From DATLLN01 sp963809205 (GTDB lineage Bacteria > Actinomycetota > Thermoleophilia > Gaiellales > JAICJC01): a stretch of 64,000 bases of DNA. The translations under genes and the position numbers were made by a program. The notes under the pieces are model-generated. The model made no database searches and was not told the DNA's origin. It saw only the letters and a list, made by a program, of their open reading frames with translations. Each line of letters starts with the position of its first letter. Position 1 is the stretch's first letter. The stretch covers positions 62,001-126,000 of the forward strand of contig CAWEIS010000004.1 of assembly GCA_963809205.1 (NCBI GenBank). The letters are read 5' to 3'. Shown here piece by piece: positions 11,587 through 19,004 of this stretch.

Positions 11587-12703
11587 GCACCTCGGACAGC
11601 GGGACGATGGCGAGCAGCGTGATGGCCGCGCAGGCGAAGGCCGCCGCGGGCGACGACGTGTAGACCGGGAGCCAGACCAGCGGCGCCACCGCCGTGCCGG
11701 CGAACTTGAACGCCGCGAACACAGACACGGCTCCGGCGCGGTTGGCCGGCACGGCCTCGACGGCGACGGTGTTCAGCCCCGCCCAGAGCAGCGCCGCGCC
11801 GCAGCCGGCTCCGAACCACAGCAGCGCGTACGCCACGGATCCCGAGACGACGCCCATCGGCCCGACCGCCAGCGAGCAGACGCAGGCGGCGATCGTGGCC
11901 GACCGGGCGGCGCCGATCCGCTCGGAGGCTCGGCCGGCGGCCCGGCCCAGCACCATGCCGGCCAGCCCGAACGCGGCCAGCAGCAGCCCGCGCGCGGTCG
12001 AGCCCATCCCGAACGCCTCCACCGACCGCAGCGAGACCAGGAACCCGAGCCCGGTCATCCCCACGTAGCCGGCGAACCCGGCGGCGCACAGCACCATCAC
12101 CCTCCGCGTGAACACGGCCACCAGCCGCGGCCGGTGCCCCTCGCGGTGCGCCGATGGCGGCGGTGGGTAGGCGATCAGCGCGAGCGCCACGATGGCCGGG
12201 ACGATGAACGCCAGCCGCCAGGTGATCTCGGCCGCGATGCCCCCGAGCAGCGGCGCCAGCGAGATGCCGCCCGCCTGGACGCCGGCGAACGTCCCCACGG
12301 CGCGCCCGCGCTCGCGGGGCGGCACGGCGTCGGCCAGCCCGGCCAGCAGCACCGGCGAGGTGAACGCGTTGGCCGTGCCCTGGATGCCGCGGCAGGCCAG
12401 GAACACCTCGATCCCCGGCGCGAGGGCCGCGCCGATCGAGCCGACGGCGTAGACGGTGTAGGCGATGGTGACCACGCGCCGCCGGCCGATCCGCTCGGCC
12501 AGGGTGCCGGAGACCAGCTGGAGCACCGCGAACGGCACCAGGTAGGCGGGAACGGCGAGCGCGATCTCGGTCGTGGTGGCGTCGAAGGCGTCGCGCAGCT
12601 CCGGGATCAGCACCGCCAGCACGGCGCCGCCGAACGGCCCCAGGAACCCGCCGACGTACAGCGGCAGCGTGTGGGAGCGATGCGGCGGAATCGGCTCCGG
12701 CAC
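11570..12703 (-). CDS. MFS transporter
   Basis: The 377-residue protein has twelve predicted hydrophobic helices. Between helices 2 and 3 it carries the major facilitator loop motif GTLAERIGRRRVV, with a related GRASERIGAARS in the second half. PSPVLLAGLADAVPPRERGRAVG-like spacing and helix 5 resemble drug-export DHA families. The GTG start at 12703 lies 12 nt after the stop of the upstream lipoprotein gene, so it may share that transcript. Substrate and direction of transport cannot be told. Confidence 0.85.
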   Translation of the reverse strand: MPEPIPPHRSHTLPLYVGGFLGPFGGAVLAVLIPELRDAFDATTTEIALAVPAYLVPFAVLQLVSGTLAERIGRRRVVTIAYTVYAVGSIGAALAPGIEVFLACRGIQGTANAFTSPVLLAGLADAVPPRERGRAVGTFAGVQAGGISLAPLLGGIAAEITWRLAFIVPAIVALALIAYPPPPSAHREGHRPRLVAVFTRRVMVLCAAGFAGYVGMTGLGFLVSLRSVEAFGMGSTARGLLLAAFGLAGMVLGRAAGRASERIGAARSATIAACVCSLAVGPMGVVSGSVAYALLWFGAGCGAALLWAGLNTVAVEAVPANRAGAVSVFAAFKFAGTAVAPLVWLPVYTSSPAAAFACAAITLLAIVPLSEVLSRSP

Positions 12704-12715
12704 GGGCGCGGGAGC

Positions 12716-13186
12716 TCAGGCGGTGATCGCGCAGGTGCCGAGGTCGAGCTCTTTGGCGAGCTCGTTCGCCGTCTCCAGATGCCCCTGCAGCGACGTGACG
12801 GCGTCGTTCACCGCCTTCCGCTGGCCGACCCGCGCGGCGTCGATCAGGTCATCGCCGTCGGCGATCGCCTGCTCGATCGCGTCGAGCATGTCGTTCACCT
12901 GGCCGGCCTGCTCGGGCGGCGGGTGCAGCGCCCGCAGCTCCTGCAGCTCCTGCTGCTCGAGGCCGACCGCACGCTCGCCCTGCTGCGCCAGCCCGGCCAG
13001 GTCGGTCGGCACCGGCAGCGCGCTGATCCTGTTCGTGTAGCTCGTGCAGATCTGCTCGGCGCGGCTGGTGAACTCCGCGTGAGTCAGCGTGGCCTGACTG
13101 GTGCCCGCCGACCCTCCGCCGAGGCAGCCCACCGCCAGGGGCGCGATCGCCAGCGAGGCGAGCGCCCAGCCGCGGCGGATGGTCAC
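12716..13186 (-). CDS. Small lipoprotein, translationally linked to ferritin
   Basis: This 156-residue protein has a lipoprotein signal with PLAVGC (Cys21 lipidated), then a mostly helical, Glu/Gln-rich body (HAEFTSRAEQICTSYTNRI and later LEQQELQELRALHPPPEQ). It resembles actinobacterial small lipoproteins with two conserved Cys in the mature part; no function is known to me. The GTG start shares its first base with the ferritin stop (TAGTG), indicating reinitiation. An upstream frame exists but is antisense-like. An extracytoplasmic partner for ferritin is conceivable but unproven. Confidence 0.7.
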   Translation of the reverse strand: MTIRRGWALASLAIAPLAVGCLGGGSAGTSQATLTHAEFTSRAEQICTSYTNRISALPVPTDLAGLAQQGERAVGLEQQELQELRALHPPPEQAGQVNDMLDAIEQAIADGDDLIDAARVGQRKAVNDAVTSLQGHLETANELAKELDLGTCAITA

Positions 13187-13719
13187 TACAGCGCGCCGCC
13201 GGCCGCGTGAGGGGAGGTCGGGTCCTGGCCGCCGTCGCCGACCGACTCGCGCGCGAGGTACTCCTCGGCCAGCAGCGGGTTCTCGCGCGCACGCTCCACC
13301 ACCGTCAGCAGGCTGGACATGCTCGAGACCTCCTCCACCTGCTCCTTGATGAACCACTGGAGGAACTGCTCGCCCGAATAGTCCCCCAGCTCGCGCGCGA
13401 GCGTGGTCAGCCCGCCGATCTGCTCGCTCACCCGCTTCTCCTGCTCCAGCGCCAGGGCGACCGGCTCGACGACGTCCGTGAACGCCGACTTCGGCGCCTC
13501 GACGCCCGGAATGGCGACGTCCACGTCGGCGTCCAGCAGATACTGCACCATCATCATCGCGTGGTTCCGCTCCTCGAGCGCCTGTCGGTAGAAGTGCGCG
13601 GCCAGCCGGGGAAGGGTCTCGGCGTCGTAGTAGACGGCGACGGCGATGTACTGCTGGGCGGCGCCGAACTCGTAGCCGATCTGCTCGTTCAGGGCCTTGG
13701 CGAAGCGTTCATGAGACAT
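13186..13719 (-). CDS. Ferritin
   Basis: The 177-residue four-helix protein has a full non-haem ferritin ferroxidase set: Glu17 in GYEFGAAQQY, Glu and His in ALEERNHAMM (near 50-53), Glu in LALEQEKRV and Gln in FIKEQVEEV. It oxidises Fe2+ and stores it as mineral in the cytosol. The ATG at 13719 has GGAGA about 10 nt upstream. A C-terminal tail beyond the fourth helix (LAEEYLARESVGDGGQ) is typical of actinobacterial BfrB-type ferritins. The stop overlaps the GTG of the lipoprotein gene. Confidence 0.92.
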   Translation of the reverse strand: MSHERFAKALNEQIGYEFGAAQQYIAVAVYYDAETLPRLAAHFYRQALEERNHAMMMVQYLLDADVDVAIPGVEAPKSAFTDVVEPVALALEQEKRVSEQIGGLTTLARELGDYSGEQFLQWFIKEQVEEVSSMSSLLTVVERARENPLLAEEYLARESVGDGGQDPTSPHAAGGAL

Positions 13720-13819
13720 GGTCGGTGCGGGTCTCCTGCGGTTCGGAGGGACGGCCGGTAGGCTACTCGACCGTGCCGGCCACCGCCCGCGGCATCCACC
13801 AGAGCTGAAAGGACGAGCG

Positions 13820-14974
13820 ATGATCGCGCCCTTCCGCAACCACCTGCCCGTCAAGATCCGCTTCGGGGACGGCGTTGCCGGCGAGCTCGCCGAGGTGCTG
13901 GCCGCCGAGGGCGCGGTGCGGCCGTTCGTGATCATGGACGACGGCCTGGACGGCTTCATCCCGGCCGTCGCCGCCACGCTGGACACCGTGCCCGGCGCGA
14001 TCAGATTCGAGAAGGCCCCCGGCGAGCCCACCGTCGGGCTGGTCGAGCACGCTGCCGCGGCGCTGGCCGAGTCCGGGGCCGACGCCATCGTCGCGATCGG
14101 CGGCGGCTCGTCGATGGACACCGCCAAGGCGGCCCGCCTGGTCGCCGGCCAGGGCGGCCCCTACCTGCGGTTCGCCGCCGGCGGCGTGGAGTACGAGCCG
14201 CCGGTGCTGCCGCTGGTGTGCGTGCCGACCACGGCCGGCACCGGCTCGGAGGTGTCGGGCGGCGCCGTGATCACGGACGAGGCGACCCACGTCAAGGCCG
14301 GCATCGCCAGCCCGCTGCTGCGGGCCCAGCACGCGGTGGTCGATCCGGTGCTGACTCACGGGCTGCCGCCGAAGCTGACCGCGTACACCGGGATCGACGC
14401 CCTCGCCCAGGCGATCGCCGGCCTGGTGGTGACCGCCCGCACGCCGATCGGCGACGCGATCGGCCTCGAGTCGACGCGGCTCGCCGGCAGGTCGCTGGTG
14501 CGCTGCGTTCGCAACGGCTCGGATGCCGACGCGCGGTCGGACATGGCGTGCTCGAGCCTGCTGGCCGGGCTGGCGATGAACATCTCGGACTGCGGGTCGG
14601 AGCACTCGCTGGGCCAGGCGCTGGGCGGCGAGTTCGGCCTGCCGCACGGTCTGACGATCGGGCTGGTGCTGGCCGAGACGATGGACCGCGACCGCCGCTA
14701 CGTGCCCGGGCAGTTCGAGCGCGTCGCCGATGCCCTGGACGAGCCCGACGACGGGAGCGGGGACGGCTCCCGCGCCGTGCGCGCCGTGCGCCGGATCCTG
14801 GCGGAGCTGGAGTTCGAGACGCTGGCGTCGGTCGGCGTCCGCGAGGACCAGCTGTCGGGGTTGGCCGACAAGGCGCTGTCCGACTACTTCATCTCGGTGG
14901 CGCCGTCGCCGTGGTCGGCGGACGAGGTCGTCGGCGCCTACCGCGCGGGACTGGCGCTGGGCGAGAGCCGGTAG
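13820..14974 (+). CDS. Iron-containing alcohol dehydrogenase family protein
   Basis: The 384-residue protein has the type III ADH layout: NAD-binding VAIGGGSSMDTAKAARL (about 91-107) and PTTAGTGSEVS (136-146). It ends in an SPSPWSADEVVGAY-like helical domain. Three of the four metal ligands are present: Asp193, His262 (SEHSLGQ) and His276 (LPHG). The fourth, normally His in DALxHA, is Gln197 in GIDALAQAIAG. It may bind a different metal or have a different activity. AAAGGA precedes the ATG. It is divergent from ferritin across 100 bp; whether both answer to iron is open. Confidence 0.85.
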   Translation: MIAPFRNHLPVKIRFGDGVAGELAEVLAAEGAVRPFVIMDDGLDGFIPAVAATLDTVPGAIRFEKAPGEPTVGLVEHAAAALAESGADAIVAIGGGSSMDTAKAARLVAGQGGPYLRFAAGGVEYEPPVLPLVCVPTTAGTGSEVSGGAVITDEATHVKAGIASPLLRAQHAVVDPVLTHGLPPKLTAYTGIDALAQAIAGLVVTARTPIGDAIGLESTRLAGRSLVRCVRNGSDADARSDMACSSLLAGLAMNISDCGSEHSLGQALGGEFGLPHGLTIGLVLAETMDRDRRYVPGQFERVADALDEPDDGSGDGSRAVRAVRRILAELEFETLASVGVREDQLSGLADKALSDYFISVAPSPWSADEVVGAYRAGLALGESR

Positions 14975-14981
14975 GTGCCGG

Positions 14982-15206
14982 CTACTCGATCGGCTCGCCG
15001 CGCCGCTTGCGCGCCTCGTTCTGCGAGGCGAGCGTGATCGCGAGCGACGCCAGCAGCCCCCAGAACACGCCGTAGAACAGTGCACGCGCGGGCGGCTGGT
15101 TGAGCGGCCCGAGATGGAGCAGGAACAGCAGCACGATCGTCACCGGCAGCGATATCAGGAACTGCACGGGACCTCGCAAACTCTCCCACGCGAGTAGCAG
15201 CTTCAT
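14982..15206 (-). CDS. Small two-helix membrane protein, unknown function
   Basis: This 74-residue protein starts MKLLLAWESLRGPVQFLISL, has two hydrophobic helices (about 14-34 and 44-62) and a charged tail EARKRRGEPIE. I do not recognise the family. It lies between two longer genes, convergent with the Fe-ADH gene (8-bp gap) and divergent from the SDR gene (42 bp). The frame is open far upstream, but the ATG at 15206 is the first that does not run into the SDR gene on the other strand. Confidence 0.6.
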   Translation of the reverse strand: MKLLLAWESLRGPVQFLISLPVTIVLLFLLHLGPLNQPPARALFYGVFWGLLASLAITLASQNEARKRRGEPIE

Positions 15207-15248
15207 CGCCCGACAGGGTAGCGTTGGGGCAACCGATCGGGAGGAAGC

Positions 15249-15965
15249 ATGCAGGAGCGGGACGTCCCAGGCCCACGCGGAGCGCAGGTCACGATCGAGG
15301 GATCGACGGTCGTCGTCACCGGCGCGTCTACCGGCATCGGCAGGGCCGCAGCCGTCGCGCTCCGCGACCGCGGGGCCAGGGTGGTCGTCGCGTCGCGCAG
15401 CGCGGAACGGCTGCAGCCGGTGGCCGAGGAGGTCGGGGGGCTCGCTGTCGTCTGCGACGTCGGGGACTACGACCAGGTGCAGGGGCTGGTCGACCGGGCT
15501 GTCGCCTGGGGAGGCAAGCTCGACATCATGGTCAACAACGCAGGCTACGGTGCGTTCGGTCTGCTGCACGAGATCGACCCCGACCGCGTCGCCGACATGT
15601 TCAGGACGAACGTGATCGGCGTGATCAACGGGGTTCGCGCAGCGGGCGAGGTGCTCGTCCGGCAGGGCCACGGCGGCGCGATCGTCAACGTCTCCTCGAT
15701 CGTTGGCGAGTTCCCGGACCCCGGGAGCGGTGCGTACGCCGCGAGCAAGGCCGCCGTCGATCTGCTCAGCCGCACGGCGTTTCGCGAGCTGCGCGACCAC
15801 GGCGTCCACGTGGTCAACGTCAAGCCGGCCCTGACCGACACACGCTTCTCGGCGACGTCGCGCGGCGACACCGGCCGGAGGATGGGCGGCGACCCGCCGG
15901 AGAAGGTCGCCAGGTGGATTTGCGAGGCGTTGGAGTCCGGGTCTGCCACGGCCGGATACAGGTAG
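15249..15965 (+). CDS. Short-chain dehydrogenase/reductase
   Basis: This 238-residue classical SDR has the NAD(P)-binding TGASTGIG near residue 23, NNAG after the fourth strand, an SSI serine and the catalytic YAASK. Arg/Ser after the second strand (SRSAERL) favours NADP(H). GGGAGGAAGC directly precedes the ATG, deciding the start. It probably leads a unit with the HhH-GPD, desaturase and methyltransferase genes, the last three being coupled by GTGA overlaps. The substrate is unknown. Confidence 0.88.
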   Translation: MQERDVPGPRGAQVTIEGSTVVVTGASTGIGRAAAVALRDRGARVVVASRSAERLQPVAEEVGGLAVVCDVGDYDQVQGLVDRAVAWGGKLDIMVNNAGYGAFGLLHEIDPDRVADMFRTNVIGVINGVRAAGEVLVRQGHGGAIVNVSSIVGEFPDPGSGAYAASKAAVDLLSRTAFRELRDHGVHVVNVKPALTDTRFSATSRGDTGRRMGGDPPEKVARWICEALESGSATAGYR

Positions 15966-15974
15966 GCTGCGTAC

Positions 15975-16565
15975 GTGGCATCCGTGACCCAACCAGCATC
16001 CCTGCCGTGGACGAACGACGAGGATGCCAACCGGCTGATCGCCGAGGATCCCAACGCGCTTTTGATCGGATTCGTGCTCGACCAGCAGGTCACGGTGCAG
16101 AAGGCGTTCTCCGGGCCACTCGAGATCAAGCGCCGCCTGGGTCATCTCGACCCGGCGCGGATCGCGGCGACCGACCCGGCGGAGCTGTCGGAGGTGTTCC
16201 GCGAGCGTCCGGCGATCCACCGCTTCCCGGGTGCGATGGCCGAGCGCGTGCAGGCGCTCTGCGCCGACCTGGCCGAGCGGTTCGGCGGCGACGGGTCGCG
16301 CGTGTGGACGGAGGCGACCGACGGCGCCGACCTGGCGAAGCGCGTCGGCTCGCTGCCGGGGATCGGCGACATGAAGGTGCGCAGCATCGTCGCCACGCTG
16401 ATCAAGCAGTACGGCGTCCGGCCGCCCGGCTGGGAGAGCGTGCTTCCCGGACACCCGACGCTCGGCGACGTGACGACGCCCGAGGAGCTCGCCGAGTACC
16501 AGGCCGCCAAGCGCGCCCATAAGCAGAAGGTTCGCGCCGAGAAAGCGCGAAAAGAGCTGGCGTGA
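15975..16565 (+). CDS. HhH-GPD family protein (TIGR03252-like)
   Basis: The 196-residue protein resembles a short actinobacterial branch of the HhH-GPD DNA glycosylase superfamily. Early LLIGFVLDQQVTVQKAF matches the DQQV helix of that branch, and SLPGIGDMKVRSIVATL is the helix-hairpin-helix that binds the DNA backbone. It lacks an iron-sulphur cluster motif. Family members are uncharacterised, but base-excision repair is the natural guess. The C-terminus is very basic (AKRAHKQKVRAEKARK). The stop overlaps the next GTG as GTGA. Confidence 0.8.
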   Translation: MASVTQPASLPWTNDEDANRLIAEDPNALLIGFVLDQQVTVQKAFSGPLEIKRRLGHLDPARIAATDPAELSEVFRERPAIHRFPGAMAERVQALCADLAERFGGDGSRVWTEATDGADLAKRVGSLPGIGDMKVRSIVATLIKQYGVRPPGWESVLPGHPTLGDVTTPEELAEYQAAKRAHKQKVRAEKARKELA

Positions 16566-17518
16566 TCGAGACAGCCACTCCGGCCCCGGCGGTCGAGCCG
16601 CAGGACCATGAGGAGGACGCGGGCTGGGGCCAGAAGGCCATCATGCTGACGATCACGCTCGTCCCGTTCGTGGCGTTCATGGTCGCCATCGCGCTGCTCT
16701 GGAACCTCGCCGTTGGCTGGACAGACATCCTCCTGCTGGTGGTGCTGTACGTGCTGATGGGGCTCGGCGTGACCGTCGGCTTCCACCGGATGCTGACGCA
16801 CCAGGCGTTCGAGGCGATCCCGCCGCTCAAGGCGACGCTGCTGGTGCTGGGCTCGATGTCGCTGCAGGGCTCGGCCATTACCTGGGCCGTCGACCACCGC
16901 ACGCACCACGCGCACTCCGACAAGGAGGGCGACCCGCACAGCCCGCACCACGGATTCGGCGGCGGCATCGGCGGCCAGCTGCGCGGGCTGCTGCACGCGC
17001 ACGTTGGCTGGATGTTCGTCCACCCGGCAGCGGCCGACCGCGCGCGACTGGGCCGTGACCTGATCGAGGACAAGATGGTGCGGTTCATCGATCGGACGTT
17101 CGTCCTATGGGCAGTGCTCGGATTCGTGCTGCCGTTCGCGCTGGGCTACGCGCTGACCGGAGGTACCTGGAAGGGCGCGCTGACCGGGCTGCTGTGGGGT
17201 GGCCTCGTGCGGCTGTTCCTGAACCACCACGTCACGTGGAGCGTCAACTCGATCTGCCACTTCTTCGGCCGCCGCCCGTTCGCCGCGTATGACAAGTCGA
17301 CGAACAACTGGGTGCTGGCGATCCCGTCGCTGGGCGAGGCGTGGCACCACAACCACCACGTCTTCCCGACCTCCGCATACCACGGCCTCGGCTGGCGGCA
17401 GATCGACATCTCCGGCATCCTGATCGGCTGCTGGGAGAAGGTCGGGCTGGTGCGCAACGTGCGCCGGCCGACGCGGGAGCAGATCGCCCGCAAGCTCTCG
17501 CGCAGCTCTGACGGGTGA
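16562..17518 (+). CDS. Fatty acid desaturase, acyl-CoA delta-9 type
   Basis: The 318-residue membrane di-iron desaturase has the three histidine boxes: HRMLTH, HRTHHAHSD and HNHHVFP, with extra NHH before the last (RLFLNHHVTW). Four to five hydrophobic helices separate them. It would introduce a cis double bond into saturated fatty acyl chains, tuning membrane fluidity. The GTG start overlaps the previous stop as GTGA, and its stop overlaps the methyltransferase start in the same way. The N-terminal 20 residues are acidic and low-complexity. Confidence 0.9.
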   Translation: MIETATPAPAVEPQDHEEDAGWGQKAIMLTITLVPFVAFMVAIALLWNLAVGWTDILLLVVLYVLMGLGVTVGFHRMLTHQAFEAIPPLKATLLVLGSMSLQGSAITWAVDHRTHHAHSDKEGDPHSPHHGFGGGIGGQLRGLLHAHVGWMFVHPAAADRARLGRDLIEDKMVRFIDRTFVLWAVLGFVLPFALGYALTGGTWKGALTGLLWGGLVRLFLNHHVTWSVNSICHFFGRRPFAAYDKSTNNWVLAIPSLGEAWHHNHHVFPTSAYHGLGWRQIDISGILIGCWEKVGLVRNVRRPTREQIARKLSRSSDG

Positions 17519-18357
17519 TCCTGGAGGGCGACAACCTCGCCCTGATGCCGGAGCTCGAGTCGGGCTGCTTCACCCTGATCTACACCGATCCCCCGTTCAA
17601 CACCGGCCGCGCGCGCACCCGTCGCACGGTGCGGACGCAGGCCGACCCCGACGGCGACCGGCGAGGGTTCGGCGGGCGCCGGTACCGCACCGAGGAGGTC
17701 TCACGATCGGCCTATGACGACCGGTTCGACGACTACCCGGCATTCCTCGAGCCGCGCCTGCGGGAGATGCACCGGCTGCTCTCGGCCGAGGGAACGCTCT
17801 ACCTGCACCTCGACTACCGCGAGGCGCACCGTGCGAAGCTCCTGCTGGACGAGCTGTTCGGCCCGGAGTGCTTCCTCAACGAGATCATCTGGGCCTACGA
17901 CTACGGCGGCAAGCCGCGGCGGCGCTGGCCGGCCAAGCACGACACGATCCTGGTGTACGTGCGCGATCCCGCCGCGTACCTGTTCGACGCCGACGCGATC
18001 GAGCGCGAGCCGTACATGGCGCCGGGCCTGGTCACGCCCGAGAAGGCGGCGCGGGGCAAGCTGCCAACCGACGTCTGGTGGCACACCATCGTCTCGCCGA
18101 CCGGCAAGGAGAAGACCGGGTACCCGACGCAGAAGCCGGAAGGGCTGGTGCGGAGGATGGTTCAGGCGTCCACCCGACCGGGCGACCGCTGCCTGGATCC
18201 GTTCGCCGGTTCCGGCACGCTGGGCGCCGTCTGCCGGGCGCTGGGCCGCGAGTACGTGCTGATCGACGAGAACGCCGAGGCGGTGGCCGTCATGCGCGGC
18301 CGGCTGGAGGGCGCCTACGAGCCGAGCACGCGCACGCCGTCCGACGTGGCGACGTAG
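17515..18357 (+). CDS. Orphan DNA N4/N6 methyltransferase, beta class
   Basis: The 280-residue enzyme has catalytic motif IV TDPPFNTG near the N-terminus and the AdoMet-binding DPFAGSGT near the C-terminus, so the order (IV, target recognition, I) is beta class. DDYPAFLEPRLREMHRLL, the IIWAYDYGG region and PTDVWWHTIVSPTGKEKTGY are strongly conserved in similar actinobacterial enzymes. It methylates adenine N6 or cytosine N4 at an unknown site. No restriction enzyme is nearby; the gene is coupled (GTGA) to a desaturase, which suits a housekeeping or epigenetic role rather than defence. Its 3' end overlaps convergent rpiA by 43 bp. Confidence 0.88.
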   Translation: MILEGDNLALMPELESGCFTLIYTDPPFNTGRARTRRTVRTQADPDGDRRGFGGRRYRTEEVSRSAYDDRFDDYPAFLEPRLREMHRLLSAEGTLYLHLDYREAHRAKLLLDELFGPECFLNEIIWAYDYGGKPRRRWPAKHDTILVYVRDPAAYLFDADAIEREPYMAPGLVTPEKAARGKLPTDVWWHTIVSPTGKEKTGYPTQKPEGLVRRMVQASTRPGDRCLDPFAGSGTLGAVCRALGREYVLIDENAEAVAVMRGRLEGAYEPSTRTPSDVAT

Positions 18358-19004
18358 GCCGCCCGGGCGTAGTCGAGGAACAGCCCGTGGGCGACGACGC
18401 CCGGGACGGAACAGAGGCCCGCCTCCAGCGCCGGCGGATCGCCCCAGTCGTCACGCCGGCAGTCGACGACGTGGTTGCCCTCGTCGGTGACGTACGGCCG
18501 GTCACCGTCCATCCGCAGCTCGGGCCGCCAGCCCTGTTGCCGAAGCAGGCGATCGCATCCGGCCGCTGCGAACTGGACGACCTCCACCGGCAGCGGCGCG
18601 TGATCGCCGAGCCGGTCGACGAGCTTCGACTCGTCCGCGACCACCACGAACCGGCGCGCGGCGGCCGCAACCACCTTCTCGCGCAGGAATGCTCCGCCCA
18701 GGCCCTTGATCAGGCGCAGCTCGGGGTCGATCTCGTCGGCGCCGTCGATGCCCACGTCCAGCTCCGGCAGCTCCTCCAGCGAGCGCACCGGGATGCCCAG
18801 CTCACGGCAGCGGGCGGCCGTCACCTCGCTGGTGGGGACGCCCTCGATCCGCTCCAGCCGGCCGTCCTGCAGTCGGCGCGCGAGCGACTCCAGCATCAGC
18901 GCCGCGGTCGACCCAGTGCCCAGGCCCAGCCGCATGCCGCTGCGCACCTCGGCCTCGACGGCCGCATCCGCCGCATCCGCCTTGAGCGCAGCCTGCCCGC
19001 TCAT
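18315..19004 (-). CDS. rpiA: Ribose-5-phosphate isomerase A
   Basis: The 229-residue enzyme interconverts ribose 5-phosphate and ribulose 5-phosphate in the pentose phosphate pathway. It has GLGTGSTAALML (phosphate loop), VGIDGADEIDP and LIKGLGGAFLREK, the RpiA fingerprints with catalytic Asp and Glu/Lys residues. The ATG at 19004 overlaps the stop of the YyaL-like gene as ATGA. It sits at the end of a gdh-yyaL-rpiA run, away from the main pentose-phosphate cluster at 37-43 kb. Confidence 0.92.
   Translation of the reverse strand: MSGQAALKADAADAAVEAEVRSGMRLGLGTGSTAALMLESLARRLQDGRLERIEGVPTSEVTAARCRELGIPVRSLEELPELDVGIDGADEIDPELRLIKGLGGAFLREKVVAAAARRFVVVADESKLVDRLGDHAPLPVEVVQFAAAGCDRLLRQQGWRPELRMDGDRPYVTDEGNHVVDCRRDDWGDPPALEAGLCSVPGVVAHGLFLDYARAAYVATSDGVRVLGS

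Noticed and set aside
17515..18357. Restriction-modification or phage-defence island around the methyltransferase.
   Set aside because: Both neighbours are housekeeping genes, no endonuclease, helicase or toxin gene is visible and composition does not change.
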